Positions 24,069 through 36,900 of a DNA stretch of 64,000 nucleotides are shown in pieces (the first letter of the stretch is position 1; each line of letters opens with the position of its first letter). A program made the position numbers and the translations under genes. The notes below the pieces were generated by a model. It was given only the letters and a program-made list of their open reading frames with translations. It did not search any database and had not been told where the DNA came from. Source of the stretch: Linnemannia elongata. Lineage: Eukaryota; Mortierellomycota; Mortierellomycetes; Mortierellales; Mortierellaceae. The stretch is taken from positions 682,001 to 746,000 of the forward strand of contig JAXBDG010000001.1 of assembly GCA_036320915.1 (NCBI GenBank), read 5' to 3'.

Positions 24069-25509
24069 TCATCGGTATCGCTTGTCCATTTCAGAGCGGG
24101 CAAGGAAGGCAGCTCGGAGCTGAGAGTTAATAGTATGGTACAAGTTGTGCTCCTCCGCAGTCTGTCCTGACTGCTGCTGTTGTTGCTGTTGTTGCTGTTG
24201 CTGCTGTTGGTGTGAGGGGTGCTGATTCAAGACGTATCCTTGTTGAGGATCCAGGTTCCTATTCATGCCCTGAGGCATTTGATAGCCATTTGCCAAAGAC
24301 GGGCTGAAGGCATGCGTCTCGTTCACGTCCGCCATCTCATCGTCCTCGTCCATCATCTGGGCGGCCAATATCGCATTCCTGTGTTGATGTTGATACCACG
24401 CCGTGCTGATGGAGGTTCCACCTGGTTGCTGGCCCCATGCAGTGTTGGCTGAAATGATCCTTGTTTGCTGCTGTTGCTGCTGCTGTTGCTGCTGTTCCCA
24501 GGCGGCATTGGCGGTAAAGGTTTGAGCTGGATCCTGTGAATGCTGCCGTGATTCAGGCGCACTGGGTTCGTTCTGGGCTGGCAAAGTCCTGTAATCATCG
24601 GCTAGTGGCAGTTCGTCAGGAATGCCAAATCGAGAGGCATGGGCTTGGTGCAAGAGAGTGTTCATCCTTGCATATGATGTGGTTTCCATGCTATCGTCTG
24701 CTCGCTGCAGAGTCGCACCTGCCTTTGCTCGCTCTTCGTTGTCGCTGCTCTTAATTTCAAGGCTTGTGGATGATGAAGCCGTGACCGACAACGACGACGA
24801 TGCCAACAATGACGCCGCGGATTCCTGCCGGCTGGATCCTTTTGTGGAAATTTTGATAGGTGCAAATGGTCTGAGCGAGTCCATCGTGAGAGGTTGAGTT
24901 GACAGCTGTTGGGAAGTCGATGTTGTGGGTGTTGATATTCCGTTGCGCTCACTGTTCCAAACAGCATTGCCCAAGGCATGTGTATCCAGCTGGGGCGTAA
25001 ACATATCTGAAAGGTCTGATGGGGGGGATCTACAATGCGTTGAATTAATGCATCAAGGTCCTATCAGTAACGATACACATATCAGAGCTCTTTACGACTT
25101 CACATATGCAAGTCAAACACAGAAACACTTACTCAGAGGATAGCTTGATACGCTTCATTTTTTTCAAGACTCGGCCCTCAATCATATCAACATCAAGGTG
25201 GTCAATGTCATCGTCAGCGCCTGCGCCTTCTGATAATTCTTGTGACCCTTGTTGTGTCTGTTGTAGGCGAAAGCCGTTGGGGCTATCGTGACCCCTTCTT
25301 GACAAAGACGACGGGTCGTTTGAGTTGTGGTCGTCAGAGTTATAACGGCGTTTCATGTCAGAGGGTGGGTCCAGACTCCTGGCAAGGTTGAGAGGGTATG
25401 GGGTGACAGAATAAAAGTAAGGAATGCGTGGCAAGTTGAATAGTTGGTCGGTGGTGATAGGGGTTGGTGGCAAGGGGTCGAGTGAGTTTGGAGGCTTTGG
25501 GTAGATCAT
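24069..25509 (-). CDS. Unknown Q-rich, probably nuclear protein
   Basis: Two exons, 25509-25133 and 25029-24069, give about 445 residues starting MIYPKPPNSLDPLPPTP. I do not recognise the family. The first exon ends with basic stretches (MKRRYNSDD and VLKKMKRIKLSS) that look like nuclear signals, joined across the splice to ESPPSDLSDMFTPQLD. The second exon is Ser/Thr-rich, then carries two polyglutamine runs of 10 and 13 Gln, and an acidic MMDEDDEMADVNE patch. The C-terminus NSQLRAAFLARSEMDKRYR is predicted helical and may be the conserved part. A transcription-related role is a guess from composition and from lying next to HAP5. Confidence 0.7.
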
Positions 25510-25743
25510 GGTGTCCCTCCTTTCTCTCTGTGGGTAATCCAGACAGAACCAAAGAGGAGAAGGAAGGATGGGCAAGATGGGGGGTTGGCTGGTGAGGAGT
25601 GAGGCGAAGAGCTAATGAGAATGAAAGGCAACCGGCTTGACCTTGACGCAAGCTAAATACTTGAGAGCAGTCACGAGCAAAGAAGAAAATGCCCACAAAA
25701 AGGCTGTATGTACATTTTGTTTCTATTTGGTTCTCCTACGCTG

Positions 25744-27076
25744 CTACTGGAACTGCTGCGACTGACGGGCCATGTACTGAGCCTGCAACTGCTGCTGCTG
25801 TTGGCTCTGTTGGTTCTGTTGGTATGGATCCATGATCTCAGGCGCATTCGAGGCCTACATTGCGCAAATTGAATACGAGACACTTGTTGTTAGGAGTCAA
25901 TAAATAGAGCACAGACCAGACGCAGGATTAGCTTCGAATATCTTAATGCATAACATTACATCACCCATACTTACCAAAGTAAAGTCTCCCTGGTCCAGGA
26001 TTCCGAACGGATAAGAGTAATTGTCCAGCGCCAAGTTGTTGGCGTCCATGCCACCCCCGATTCCGGCACCGTTGTTGGGTCGTCGAGGACCGGTAGCACC
26101 AGTGGGACCTGGGAGAGGTTGAAAGATTTCTTGGCTTCGGCGACGATCTGGTCCAGCGAGATCGTGGTGGGTCTTGTGTTCCTTGGGCAAAGAGATCTTG
26201 TACTCTTCACGTGGCACAATATCGATCAGGAAATCAAACATGTCTGTTTTTGCAATCGCTGCTGCAATGTCACTGCGCTGAAGCGTTCTTCGCTTGTTTT
26301 CTTCGGCGTGAATCCTATGTTTTTTTTCGTTGTTTTTGACAGGGATGTCGTAAAAAATTGAGAACAATATAATGTTTGTCTTTTCTTTCTATCGCTTACG
26401 AGGAAGTGTGGATGTGCTTACCAGGCGCGGAGGGTGAGTTCGGTAATGAAGATGTCGCAGCCCTTATCAAAGATCATGGGAGCATCCGCACTGATCATTT
26501 TCGCCTGAAAGAAAAAAAATTGTCGTTAGAGTTCAGAGGGATCGAGAAGGGTGACACAACATCAGCTTCCCACACACACACAAACATGCACTTCGCCCAT
26601 CCCACACTTTTCAAAATCACGTCGATCGCTCTTACTTTCACATCGTCGTCAGTCTTCATGACCTTCTTGATACGGGCAAGAGGAAGGTGGTGGACTTTAA
26701 AGTCCTGGGGTACGTTCTGGATCTCGTGCATCTGTCTCATCCAGAACGAGTGCAAAAGATGCATATGGGCCTGCTGCATCGGCTGGTGGTGAGCCATAGA
26801 AGGATCGTGGTGGTGCTGCAGTGGAGGTGGGGCATGAGTCATAAACGATAGCATGGGATATATGGGGGGGTGCATAACCTGCTGTTGCTGTTGCTGCTGC
26901 TGCTGCTGCTGCTGTTGTTGTTGTTGGTGCTGTTGTTGGTACGGGGGAAACTGCTGTCGTTGCTGCTGCTGCTGCTGATAAAAGGGAGCTGATGCCGAGG
27001 GATTCATCTGAGGAGGCTGTGGATATGCAGAGCCAATAGAGTTTTGGCGTTGATGCTGGCTGTGTTGTGGATTCAT
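25744..27076 (-). CDS. HAP5: HAP5 / NF-YC CCAAT-binding subunit
   Basis: Four exons on the - strand: 27076-26636, 26504-26422, 26314-25975 and 25854-25744, 324 residues. The N-terminal ~90 residues are Gln-rich, including a run of 16 Gln. The histone-fold core spans residues ~130-205: [57 protein letters not shown] and [19 protein letters not shown], the H2A-like fold of NF-YC. The exon 2 to 3 junction rebuilds the invariant Trp in LRAWIHAEE. A Q-rich tail ends in [13 protein letters not shown]5 pairs with HAP3 and binds CCAAT boxes with HAP2, controlling respiratory and iron genes. The partners are not in this window. Confidence 0.95.
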
Positions 27077-27364
27077 GGTGGGTTCGATGGGAGAAGGATG
27101 GGTGGTGGAAAGGAAAAAAAGACAAAGGGGTCCAATCAACAAGAGAAAAAAATGTCCTGGTGGCGTTGTTGTGGATTGGCGGGTAGAGTGAGAGTCAAGA
27201 AGGGCAGACTGACTTTTCAACAATCAGTTGCACAAGGCGAAGAAAGAAAAAAAAAATATATGGGGTCAGATGGCTGGTGTCTCACAGCACCAATGATGAC
27301 ATCCTAGATGGTTTCTGGTTTCATCTTTTCTATTGATTTTTCTTTATTTCCTTGGTCTCTGTCT

Positions 27365-28741
27365 TCATGACAAAGACTCGTTCATTTGGTCAAGAGGCGG
27401 CAGAGACGGAGTATGCCATGTCAGCAGCTCAAGATAACTCGACTGGAGTGGACTCGTACTTGCATCCTCGTCCACATCCTCGCTCTCTTGCCTGCTCACT
27501 TGTCCGTCCTCTGGTGCAGGAAAGACATGGATACACGAGGGCTGCGTGTTGATATTCCAGTCTGGGATCACATAGTTCGCCGGAGCCTTGCAATACTCAC
27601 TCATCAACTCCCGTCCCTCCGAGAGATAAGGGCCAGGCAATCGCTTTAGCACCTTTCCCTCAAAGCAAAGTACGGGTCGACTCTCCAACCCCGCCCCATT
27701 TCCTGGCATCCACTTTGTGCCAACCTGCAGTCCATGCATAACCTTCTCTGCCGCCCTGTTCCACATCAGCTTGCGAACCTCTTGGGCCTCGGGATCAATT
27801 ACAACGAGGGCCATTGGCCACAGAGACTTGGCGTAGGGAAGCAGCGCCTGCTTGGTATACTCGGACGAAGCGGCAAGGATAGCCATTGTTGGTTGGGTCT
27901 CGAACGAAAGCGACCCCTGCAACTCGCGGACAAACTTTGGTCCGATCTTGGAGGCCATTTTCTTGCACTGCACAATCACCTTTAAGTGACGCACCATGTC
28001 GCCCTCTTTTGGAGAGGCACTCAACGGCAAGAACCAGGTCCCCCGAAGATCGACGCCTAAGTCGCCATTCCCTGCTGATCGCTGCGTGTAGATGCCGAGA
28101 GTCTTTCTGAGGATCTCCTGGGTTTGATACTCAAAAAGCGTGCCGCGGTAGATGGTGCTGTCCATATTGTGCTCCAGATCCTCGAAACTCTGAAGGTCGT
28201 TGTGGACCAATCCTGAAGGGCCAGCGCCCATAGTGGTGGTCTTGGAAACATCCCGATTTATATACGGCATCGAGGAATGAATGTCCTTCGGGAAAGGTGC
28301 GGGTTCAAGCTCTGGAAAGTATACTGGATCGCTGGCCAATGCTTGTCCTTGGTATGTGCGTAGGGTGCTCTCGACTGGTCTTGGTATGGGTGTGCTATTT
28401 GGCGTCATTGCCTCTTCTGTGACTATTCCTAGGGCTGCTGTTGGCTCGGGGAGTTTCCTGGTCGTTTTCTTATTCCTTTTTTTTGTATCTGAAGCGTCTA
28501 GGCGAGTCAAGGGTGGATTAAGAAAGTTCAATGGTGATAAGGGATGATGCGGGTCCTGTAGCTGCTGTTCTGGAAGGCGAGGCGAATATACGGGCGACGG
28601 TGCTGTGTCCCATTCGACGGGATTGGTTGTGGTTGCAAGTGAAGAGCGGAATCGAATAGTTGTCTGCATACAGCGGCAGGGTAAGGTGCGTCGGATTCTT
28701 CCTGCCAGCATGGGTATCCTTCTAGCTGTTGCTGTGCTCAT
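27365..28741 (-). CDS. RRG7: RRG7-like mitochondrial PD-(D/E)XK protein
   Basis: A single uninterrupted frame of 458 residues. The first ~35 residues (MSTATARRIPMLAGRIRRTL) are Arg-rich without acidic residues, as in a mitochondrial presequence. The C-terminal half matches DUF2034/RRG7, a restriction-endonuclease-like fold: YRGTLFEYQTQEILRKTLG, RSAGNGDLGVDLRGTW and VIVQCKKMASKIGPKFVREL. The E, GVDL and QCK residues of the PD-(D/E)XK core are all present, so the nuclease site looks intact. In budding yeast RRG7 is required for respiratory growth; its biochemical role is unclear. It is one of the few intronless genes here and diverges from GUP1. Confidence 0.88.
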   Translation of the reverse strand: MSTATARRIPMLAGRIRRTLPCRCMQTTIRFRSSLATTTNPVEWDTAPSPVYSPRLPEQQLQDPHHPLSPLNFLNPPLTRLDASDTKKRNKKTTRKLPEPTAALGIVTEEAMTPNSTPIPRPVESTLRTYQGQALASDPVYFPELEPAPFPKDIHSSMPYINRDVSKTTTMGAGPSGLVHNDLQSFEDLEHNMDSTIYRGTLFEYQTQEILRKTLGIYTQRSAGNGDLGVDLRGTWFLPLSASPKEGDMVRHLKVIVQCKKMASKIGPKFVRELQGSLSFETQPTMAILAASSEYTKQALLPYAKSLWPMALVVIDPEAQEVRKLMWNRAAEKVMHGLQVGTKWMPGNGAGLESRPVLCFEGKVLKRLPGPYLSEGRELMSEYCKAPANYVIPDWNINTQPSCIHVFPAPEDGQVSRQESEDVDEDASTSPLQSSYLELLTWHTPSLPPLDQMNESLS

Positions 28742-29675
28742 GCTGATCCTAATCGGCTATTGCTGGAATTAGAAGAGGGAGTTGGAAAAACAATCACACA
28801 GGGGGTAACAAAAGTACACGTTGTCGAAAAAGGGAAGAAACGTCTGTGGCTTTGATCTGTCAACAACTATAGCATCTTCGAGCTTTTGCGCTTTTACAGG
28901 TTACAGGTAGTTCTCATTGAGTATCTAGATGAAGAACTGTAAACGCGAAGTGTTGAGATACACAAAGTGAACCCAAGAACTGCATTTGAGTGCAATGGTT
29001 CTTAGAATGAGCTTATCCCCTTCCTTGTTTGTGTGCCAGTCAGGGTCACTCCCAGTCAGGGTCACTCACTGTAGGTTATTAGACTTTTCATTTTTATCGT
29101 GTGAGCCGTAGAAACCACCATTGAGGCAAGAGCCGGCAATTGGTCCGACTCTTGAAATAGAGAGGAGAAAGGGAAGGAGTGTCAATGCAAAGAAAGAACA
29201 GGCGAAACAGAAGAAAAGAAGAAAAGTAAGGAGCACATCCATGATTGCTTATGCCCTTGATCCAGGAGGGCTTCTTTACTTTTTATTTTTTTCTCGAGAG
29301 GATGCACAATGGCCTACAACATCGACTATTGCCCTTGCACGGACATGATAGTGTTCTTATTGAACAGGTTTGCCAGCACGTCAACACTGGATGCTCTCGT
29401 CTCCTCTGTTCACATTGCAAATCTCCGCACACCTGGCTGAAAATTTAACCACCCTACCGCACTCGGATCGCACATGCTAGTGGCGCGTTGAGCGCCTCGC
29501 TTTTTTTCTTTCTTATTATTTCGGCCTTTTCTTCAACAGCCCACTTGTCTCTTTTCCTTTTTTATTAACTCCCTCACACTGGCCAAACTGCCTAATCGTC
29601 GTTACGTTCCCTCTCTTGGAGTCCACGTCAGGAATACAGGAGCAAAAACCATACCTCACAAAACCACAGTCAAAA
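28742..29675. promoter_or_regulatory. Bidirectional promoter, RRG7 and GUP1
   Basis: The two start codons are 934 nt apart. No coding region is supported. A 16-base direct repeat (CAGTCAGGGTCACTC with one-base spacer) lies near 29037-29069. The GUP1 side becomes T-rich and then C-rich towards the start codon. Confidence 0.5.
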
Positions 29676-32060
29676 ATGACGTTGCATCAGGACCAAGAAA
29701 AGAGCGCCTTGCTCAACCATCAGGAGGGTGTCCAGGTCCACGACGGAATCTCGGCTGACGGTGCAAAGGAACAGCAGGCCTCATCAGGCTACCAGAAACG
29801 AGTCCAGGACCGCAGCACCAACCCTTCGCTTTTCAACACCAAGGAGTTTTACCTGTACTACCTCGTCTTCATCACCTGTGTGCCATACATGTTCAAGACC
29901 GCACACGATGCCAGCGCAGGTAAGTGAATGGCAAAGGCAGTGATGACAGAGACCGAAGGAAACGACCTGTGGCGCAAAGTATACCAATTGAACTGATATC
30001 TTTTCTTGTGCTGTAGAATATAACCCCAACTATGAAAAGTTCAAGGATCTGCTCTCGGACGGCTGGTTCGGCTATAAAATGGTATGAACCAAATAGAATT
30101 CGTTCTCACACGATTGAATCTCCTAGACGACTTCAAAGTAACCAGAGCGTTATTATCTAACGACTTCTTCGCCATATTGATCACTCATAGGACAACAGCG
30201 ATCAACAATACGCAAACTTTCGTAACAACTTGCCAATTCTCGCAGCCGTAATCTGCTTCTATCTCCCCCTCAGTCACCTCTACAAGCGCCTACTGGTTCC
30301 AGTTACTCCTATTAAGTCGCCTCACCAGCCTCTCTACCGCGCCTACTTTTTCGTGGCCTTCTCGTTCATCTACATCTACTTCATGCACGGGAACAGTCTC
30401 CTTAAGATCGGTGCGATCGTCACTATGAACTATGCTATCGCGAAGATAGGTGGATCGTCTCGATTAATGCCGGCTCTTACCTGGATCTTTAACCTCGCCA
30501 TCCTGTTCTTGAACGAGACATACCGCGGATACAACTTCACTGATTTCCACAGTTCCTTGGCATGGCTGGTGAGTCAATTGAAGCGTTAGTGATACTCAAG
30601 GAAGGATGCATACATGTTTAGAATTACGATCATGGACATTAATATTTAAGATACTCATTTTTGACGCATTAGGACAACAACAGGGGTATGAACAGCCGTT
30701 GGGATGTAACATTCAACTTCACAATGCTCCGTCTTGTTTCCTTCAACCTGGACTACTACTGGTCCCTTAGACAGACCCGCGAGGAAAAGCAGGTACGGAC
30801 ATCCCAGGGATCTAACAGGAGCACGCTGCAACTGACTAAAAGCACCACTGAATTGTTGATTTAATACGAACGTTGGCTACTTTACACTCCTTCAATCTAG
30901 AAAATTGACCGCGATCGCGCACCTCCAACTGACAAGGAACGTGTCAGCACTCCTACCTTTGAAGAGGACTATAACTTTATCTACTATCTTGCCTTTACGC
31001 TGTACGCGCCTTTGTATGTCGCTGGACCTATCATGACCTTCAACGACTTTATCTCTCAGGTAAATATCTTTTAACAACATAGATCCTATGTGACGATCAT
31101 GCATGTGGATACGCGTGTTATCTTTTTTCAGTGGCTAATATCCTAGACCAATTGCGCGCAACATAACAATAGCTGCGGTACCCTAAGGAGATCAAAGCAA
31201 AGACGCTGGGCATGTGGTTTGGTCGCCTCGTTTTCTGCTTGTTGACTATGGAGTTTATGTTACATTACATGCATTTGGTGGCTATCAGCAAGCGCCAGGC
31301 ATGGGATAACGATCCCATTCTCCAGATCTGCATGATTGGTCTCTTCAACTTGGTTCTGATCTGGCTTAAGCTGATGATTATCTGGCGCTTCTTCCGATTC
31401 TGGGCTCTGGCGGACGGCATCGAGGCTCCGGAGAACATGATCCGCTGTGTCCTCAACAACTACTCGGCTCTAGGGTTCTGGCGCAGCTGGCACAAGAGTT
31501 ACAACCTTTGGACTCTTCGCTACATCTATATTCCCCTGGGAGGCACGCGCTATGCCGTCTATAACATCTGGGTTGTCTTCACGTTTGTTGCCATCTGGCA
31601 CGACATCAACTTGAAGCTCCTGGCCTGGGCTTGGCTCATCTCATTCTTTGTTCTTCCAGAGATTATTGCAAGCAAGATCTTTTCCAAGAAGAAGGCAAGT
31701 TCAAAGCGCAAGTCGCATTTACACATTGCTGGAACTTTGGCTATGAATTTGTGCACGTGTCATCATTATCGATCTAACGCAGTGAATCCTTTCATTCCGT
31801 ATTAGTGGGGAAGCTGGCCATACTACCGCCATTTGTGTGCGATTGGTGCAGTGGGCAACATTTTTATGATGATGGTGGCAAATTTGGTTGGCTTCAGCTT
31901 AGGTCTCGAGAACACGATGAGGATGCTCTCGGATCTCTTTGGGTCACTGTACGGATGGACGATCATGTGCTGCTGTTTCTGCGCGATCTTTGTCTGCGCG
32001 CAGATGCAGTTTGAGGTTCGCGAGGCCGAGAAGAGACGTGGAATTTTCCTCAACTGTTAA
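29676..32060 (+). CDS. GUP1: GUP1-like MBOAT O-acyltransferase
   Basis: Seven exons: 29676-29919, 30017-30081, 30191-30568, 30673-30792, 30901-31059, 31173-31694 and 31806-32060, 580 residues. Many TM segments follow a ~55-residue cytoplasmic N-terminus. MBOAT features are clear: [44 protein letters not shown] with the conserved His, and [16 protein letters not shown] with the second, catalytic His. GUP1 acts in the ER and plasma membrane and remodels GPI-anchor lipids with long-chain acyl groups; it was first named for glycerol uptake. Intron 6 starts with GC (AAG/GCAAGT), a GC-AG intron. Phase 0 on both sides and continuity [14 protein letters not shown] require it. Confidence 0.95.
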
Positions 32061-33655
32061 GTAGGGACTGGAGCAGAAGAACGATATCCCCCCCTTGATA
32101 CCATAGCTTAAGAAGAGGAAGAGGAAGGGTTGGCAGTGAATGATCCCCAGATAGAAGTTTTGTCCTGCATTTTTTTGAGTGAAAAAGAAAAGTAAATATT
32201 TTCCATGCTGGACGTACACACACACACATCCATGCTCGTGTCCATGTCCTTCTGCTCTGCACATGGCCCTTGTCCATTCCTCTGCATGAATTGGCGGGAA
32301 ATCGGTAATTATGCATGGATGCGAAGCCCTCTAGAGCCTTTACCTACCCAATCTTTTTCCCTCCCCCTTTTCCTTTGCTCTTCCTTCCCTACTCGCCACC
32401 TCTCACTCTCATATCCACTCCCATGCTGAGATCTCTTTATCGAGATCCGCTAATTCGAACGAGTATTCAGATCCATCCAAGTTATTGTGATACATGCACT
32501 CAACTCAAAGGAGAGAAGCGAGTCAACGGCAGGCACGGCATGCCATGGGTGTATGTTTTATTCTATTTCTTCAATGACCTCCATGCGATAAGGGTCCGCC
32601 GGGCCGAATGACCTTCGACACGACCATTTGTTCTCGTTTGTTTGTTTTTATGTATTCCCTTCACAACTTGGGCGGGTGATGATGCGATCGTGTGCCCATC
32701 CTTTTTTTCCCCTTTACCTTTTTCTCTCTTTCCCCCTTCTCATTCAGATGCGAAGGATGGATGACAAGGCTAGTTATCAGAGATGCGAGCGTGTGATGGG
32801 GGTATGAAGGGATGCTTGACCAAAAGTGTGACCATAGAAATAATGAGCACAAATGCAGGTGGTCTCCCCTTTTTATTTTTGCCTCTGTCCCTATTAGCTT
32901 TTTTGATCCCATGAGCAACAGGGCAACAAAGACGACACACACTCCTCCCTTTTTCTTTTGCTTTTCGCTCGGTCAGCTTTTTTCTTGTGATGATGATGAA
33001 CAAGCTTGATTGCGTTCTTTGTCCTTAATCCAATAGACCGAAGCAAGCGGTAGCATAAGCTTGTTTGTCTCGCCGAATTCTTCGCTTAATGCAAAGTGTA
33101 AATGCACGGCGGTGGGAGTGTCCGTTCGTGTTGTTGTTTACTTGCGGTGTTGTTGGCCTGTTGGCTGCTTGTCTAAAGGTACCTAGCTGACAGAGAGAGT
33201 GTCAGCATGCCGTTTCGGTGCTTCCAGAGTATACTCGAGTACGAGGAGTAATGGCTCGAGAGTCTCTTCCCCTCTAACTGGGCCAAAGGAAGAATGGCAT
33301 GTGCCGAAAGCGTTCTGCCTTGACCGTCTCTTCTTTCTTTATTTCCCTCCCTTTTCTTTCTTTCTCTTCTTTTTGGCACTCCCTCTTTCCTTTCCAGTTT
33401 TTTTATTTTTATTTTTTGTTTTCCTTTCTTCACGAACCCCATCATCGCACAAACTCTTCCTTCCTCCTTCTCCACTCACCTACTTTGACACATATTCACT
33501 CCCTAATCCCTAGTCCTTTACCCTACCTTTCCCTCCTGCCTCAAGCCCTTCACTTGACCTCTTCTCTCGATATTAATATACATTCCGGACGGTCCTGGAT
33601 AGTCATTTTCTCCTTGTATCTCTCATATTTACACCTCGTTGGCCACGTTGTAGCC

Positions 33656-33707
<52 letters not shown>

Positions 33708-33949
33708 ATCCCTTCTTTCCCTTCACTTCCACTAGATACGCTTCCTTTCACATCAAACAACCAACCCACCTTATCAGCCAGTCAAAAGGAAAAAAGGCTT
33801 ATTTTTTTTCAGGAACCAAGTTTCAATTTTTTTGCCCACGCCTGTCTCCCCCTTCCCCTTTTATTTTTTTTTACGACCCAGACATAAAATAAGAACGCCA
33901 CCATACATACCCGTCAACAGGTACAGGACCACCACTACCACCCCTAGCC
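32061..33949. promoter_or_regulatory. Intergenic region with C/T-rich promoter of the PH-FYVE gene
   Basis: No gene is supported over 1.9 kb. The right half (33240-33945) is a pyrimidine-rich leader. Long open frames there (for example 33299-33892) translate to Ser/Phe/Leu runs and are compositional. A TAAACAAT-like or TATA element could not be assigned with confidence. Confidence 0.45.
33654..33708 (+). repeat. CT dinucleotide microsatellite
   Basis: About 55 nt of (CT)n with two single-base interruptions lie about 240 nt upstream of the PH-FYVE start codon. Confidence 0.85.
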
Positions 33950-36900
33950 ATGTCCTCACAAGCACCATCACCATCAACAGCACCAACAACAGCAGCAGCA
34001 ACAATAACAACAACCACAGCAGAGGCCAACGCAACAATAAGATCATCACCTACTTCTGCAACAGTGCGGTCAAACATGCCCTCAAAACTGATGTCTATCT
34101 CAACAAAGACCATCTTCACAACCACAACCACAACAACAACCACACCCAACAACGAAGATCAACCTTCCTCCTCCTCCGCCTCAGTATCTTCCCCTTCGTC
34201 CTCCAACTCTCCCGGCTCACTCTCTCCAGCGACGCCTGCCGCCGAAATGATGCATACCGGTCCAGATCCATTACCAGTTACAGCCCTGATAACACCGCCC
34301 TCAGTCGACAACAACAACGACATCTTCGTGACCCCTTTCGCCCAAATGGACAACAACAGCACCAAAGACGAAGCATCATCATCTGATACGGAGACCCTTG
34401 AAGCAGGTGTCACTGCAACACTCCACAAGAAAGACTCGGGAACATCCATGGGCTCGTCCGTCGTCTCTAGTCCTATCGACTCTCGTCCATCATCCCAAAC
34501 CGCCCTCCGAAAGGCAGACGACACCAGCTGTCCTACATCACCCACAGAACCCGCTCCTGCCCCAACAACAACAGCAACAACGGGAACTCGGAGGTTTTCT
34601 CAATCAGATACTCCTTCGATGATTTCGCCAGCAGGAAGAGTCTTGACACGGCCCCTCTCGACTTCCAAACTCTCCTCCATCCCCCTCACAGCACCCCATA
34701 TCCTCCCTAATCAACGATATGCAGGATTTAACCTCGCTGCATTCGGACAGCTCTCGCCTTCGTCCTCGACAGCAGCCGCTATGACCATCTCTCGAGCAGA
34801 CTCCTTGGCCTTTTTGAACTCGAATTCTTCTGCAGGATCGAGTCCAAATCCGTACTTTAGCAATTCGGCGGCGGCGATGAAGGCTGGAGGCAGTGGTGGT
34901 GCCTCGACTCCTAATAGTCTCATGGAGGGGATCATGTTACCATCGTCGTCAGGGGTGACAAGGACGACCATGTGTGGCTCTGATGCGATCTCCTTACTCG
35001 ACCTGGACGACTCGCATAACGACATTGTGATGATTGATAGTAACGGCAACAGCAGTGGGAGTGCGGTGGTGGGCCCGGCAACTGTTGTCGAGACCATGGC
35101 GTCTGCTTCGGCGATTGTTAGCAATAACCACGCCTCGGCAAGTCATCACCACACTCTTGGCGGGGCTGCAAGTGGGCTTGTTGCTGGACTGGGTGGTCTA
35201 ACTACGGCTGTTTCTTCCGCTTCGTTGCTTACTGGAAGCGGAGGGCTCGGAGGGAGCGGTGGTGGTAGTGGCTCCGGAACTACTAGTGTTCTTGGAGGAG
35301 GATCTGCGTTTGGTTCAGGATCGTCTTCAGGATCGAGTATCTCGCAGCCAAGATCGTCTCTCCCTTCGTTGACATCACAGGCGAAGAAGGATGTTATGCA
35401 GCGCGCAGCCATGCTTGCTGCTATGCAACAGAACGGAGGCGCAAAGATCTTGGGAGCTCATAGGGTGGGGCGGCGTCAAGATCGCCCCAATCGAAAGATC
35501 CGCTTTGGCGACTATCACAAGATCTGTGAAATCGAGTATGGCTTTAACCAGGGCAAGGTAATAGCATTTTTGCCTTATTGTTGAGGACTATGGTTACTCT
35601 GTACTTATCTATTGTGAATGAGACGATTAAGCTTATTCTTGTTGATTGTATATAGCCTTTGGTGGCAAACGGCAGGACTTTAGTGCATTCGACTGTTGTC
35701 CTCAGGATATGTGGCGACGAAGAACGAGAAGAGCAGGTATGTGCTATAAGACTTATGTATTCTTTTTGAATTTGACTCTTATGCTTCGCTTACTACTCCT
35801 AACGCAACGCAACCTTGATTACAGCTATATCTATTTTCAGACGTCCTGGTTACTGGAACCAAGATTAAGAAGGGGAGATCCAAGTCGGGGAAGAATGCCA
35901 ATGAAGTACCCGCCAACGTAGCCACGGCCGACGAAGCCGAAAAAGCAAAAGATTCCTCTGCAGATGATCGACAACAAGGATTGGTAGCAACTGTGGAGGA
36001 GTCTAAAGTGGAAATGGTGGCGATAGGACCTGAGGTCAAGGCAGAGACGACCACGGTCGAGGTCTTTGACAAAGAGACGCTGCTGGACAACCCGTACGCT
36101 GGACACCTAGAAAACCAGCAGATCTCGCGACTGACCCAGGTTCAAGCTGACGTTATTGAAGGAGACGGTAAGCTAACGAAGGATTTATTGCCGGCATATA
36201 TGCAATATTCATACTGAGCTTAACATGACCAATGTTCTGTATGTTTGTGAATAGAACGGCCAATGTTGAAGGTCTCAATGCCTCAATCGACATCGCTCCT
36301 CATCTTTGAATCAGTGACCGCTCGGGACAACTTCATGTCACTCCTCACCGAGACCATCTACGCCCACAAGCATTACCTCCTCTCCCAGTCAAAGTACCTG
36401 GCTGACCTCAAAAAGTTCAAGCGCCACTCAGCTTTCTCCTTTGACACCTCGTTCCTCAAGACCTGGGGTATCCCTGGAGGTCTCAACCTGGGATCTCTCA
36501 AACCTGCAGGCGGAAGTGGCGGCCATGGGGTTATTGGACCCAATACGTTCATTAGCTCACCAGTTACTTCGCCTGGAGGAGGTGCCTTTGACCCTTACCA
36601 GCATCAGCAGCACTTGAACCGTCCACAGTCCATGGCTGGAAGTCTATTCGGGTTTGCTCTCAACGGTGGACCTTTCCAGCCGTTCTCGGACCACAGCAAG
36701 GAGAGTTCTTATGCGACACTTCGGGGTGCTAATGCAGCCCATGCGCTGCAGTACCACCATCAACAACAGCAGATGTTGCAGCAGCAGTTGCAGAATCGAC
36801 TGTCAATGTCCTCGGTTGCTTCTGGGCGGGTTGGTGGAATGGACAGGACCTCGTCCGGATCGACGTTTGATGCGCTGTGGTTCATGAAAGGTGGTGAGAC

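Noticed and set aside
33299..33892. 198-residue open frame in the CT-repeat leader
   Set aside because: Pure low-complexity translation of a CT microsatellite and pyrimidine tract.
35841..36167. Acceptor TTTTCAG at 35840 for exon 3 of the PH-FYVE gene
   Set aside because: It breaks the frame; acceptor 35824 keeps phase 0 and restores the PH strand LYLFSDVLV.
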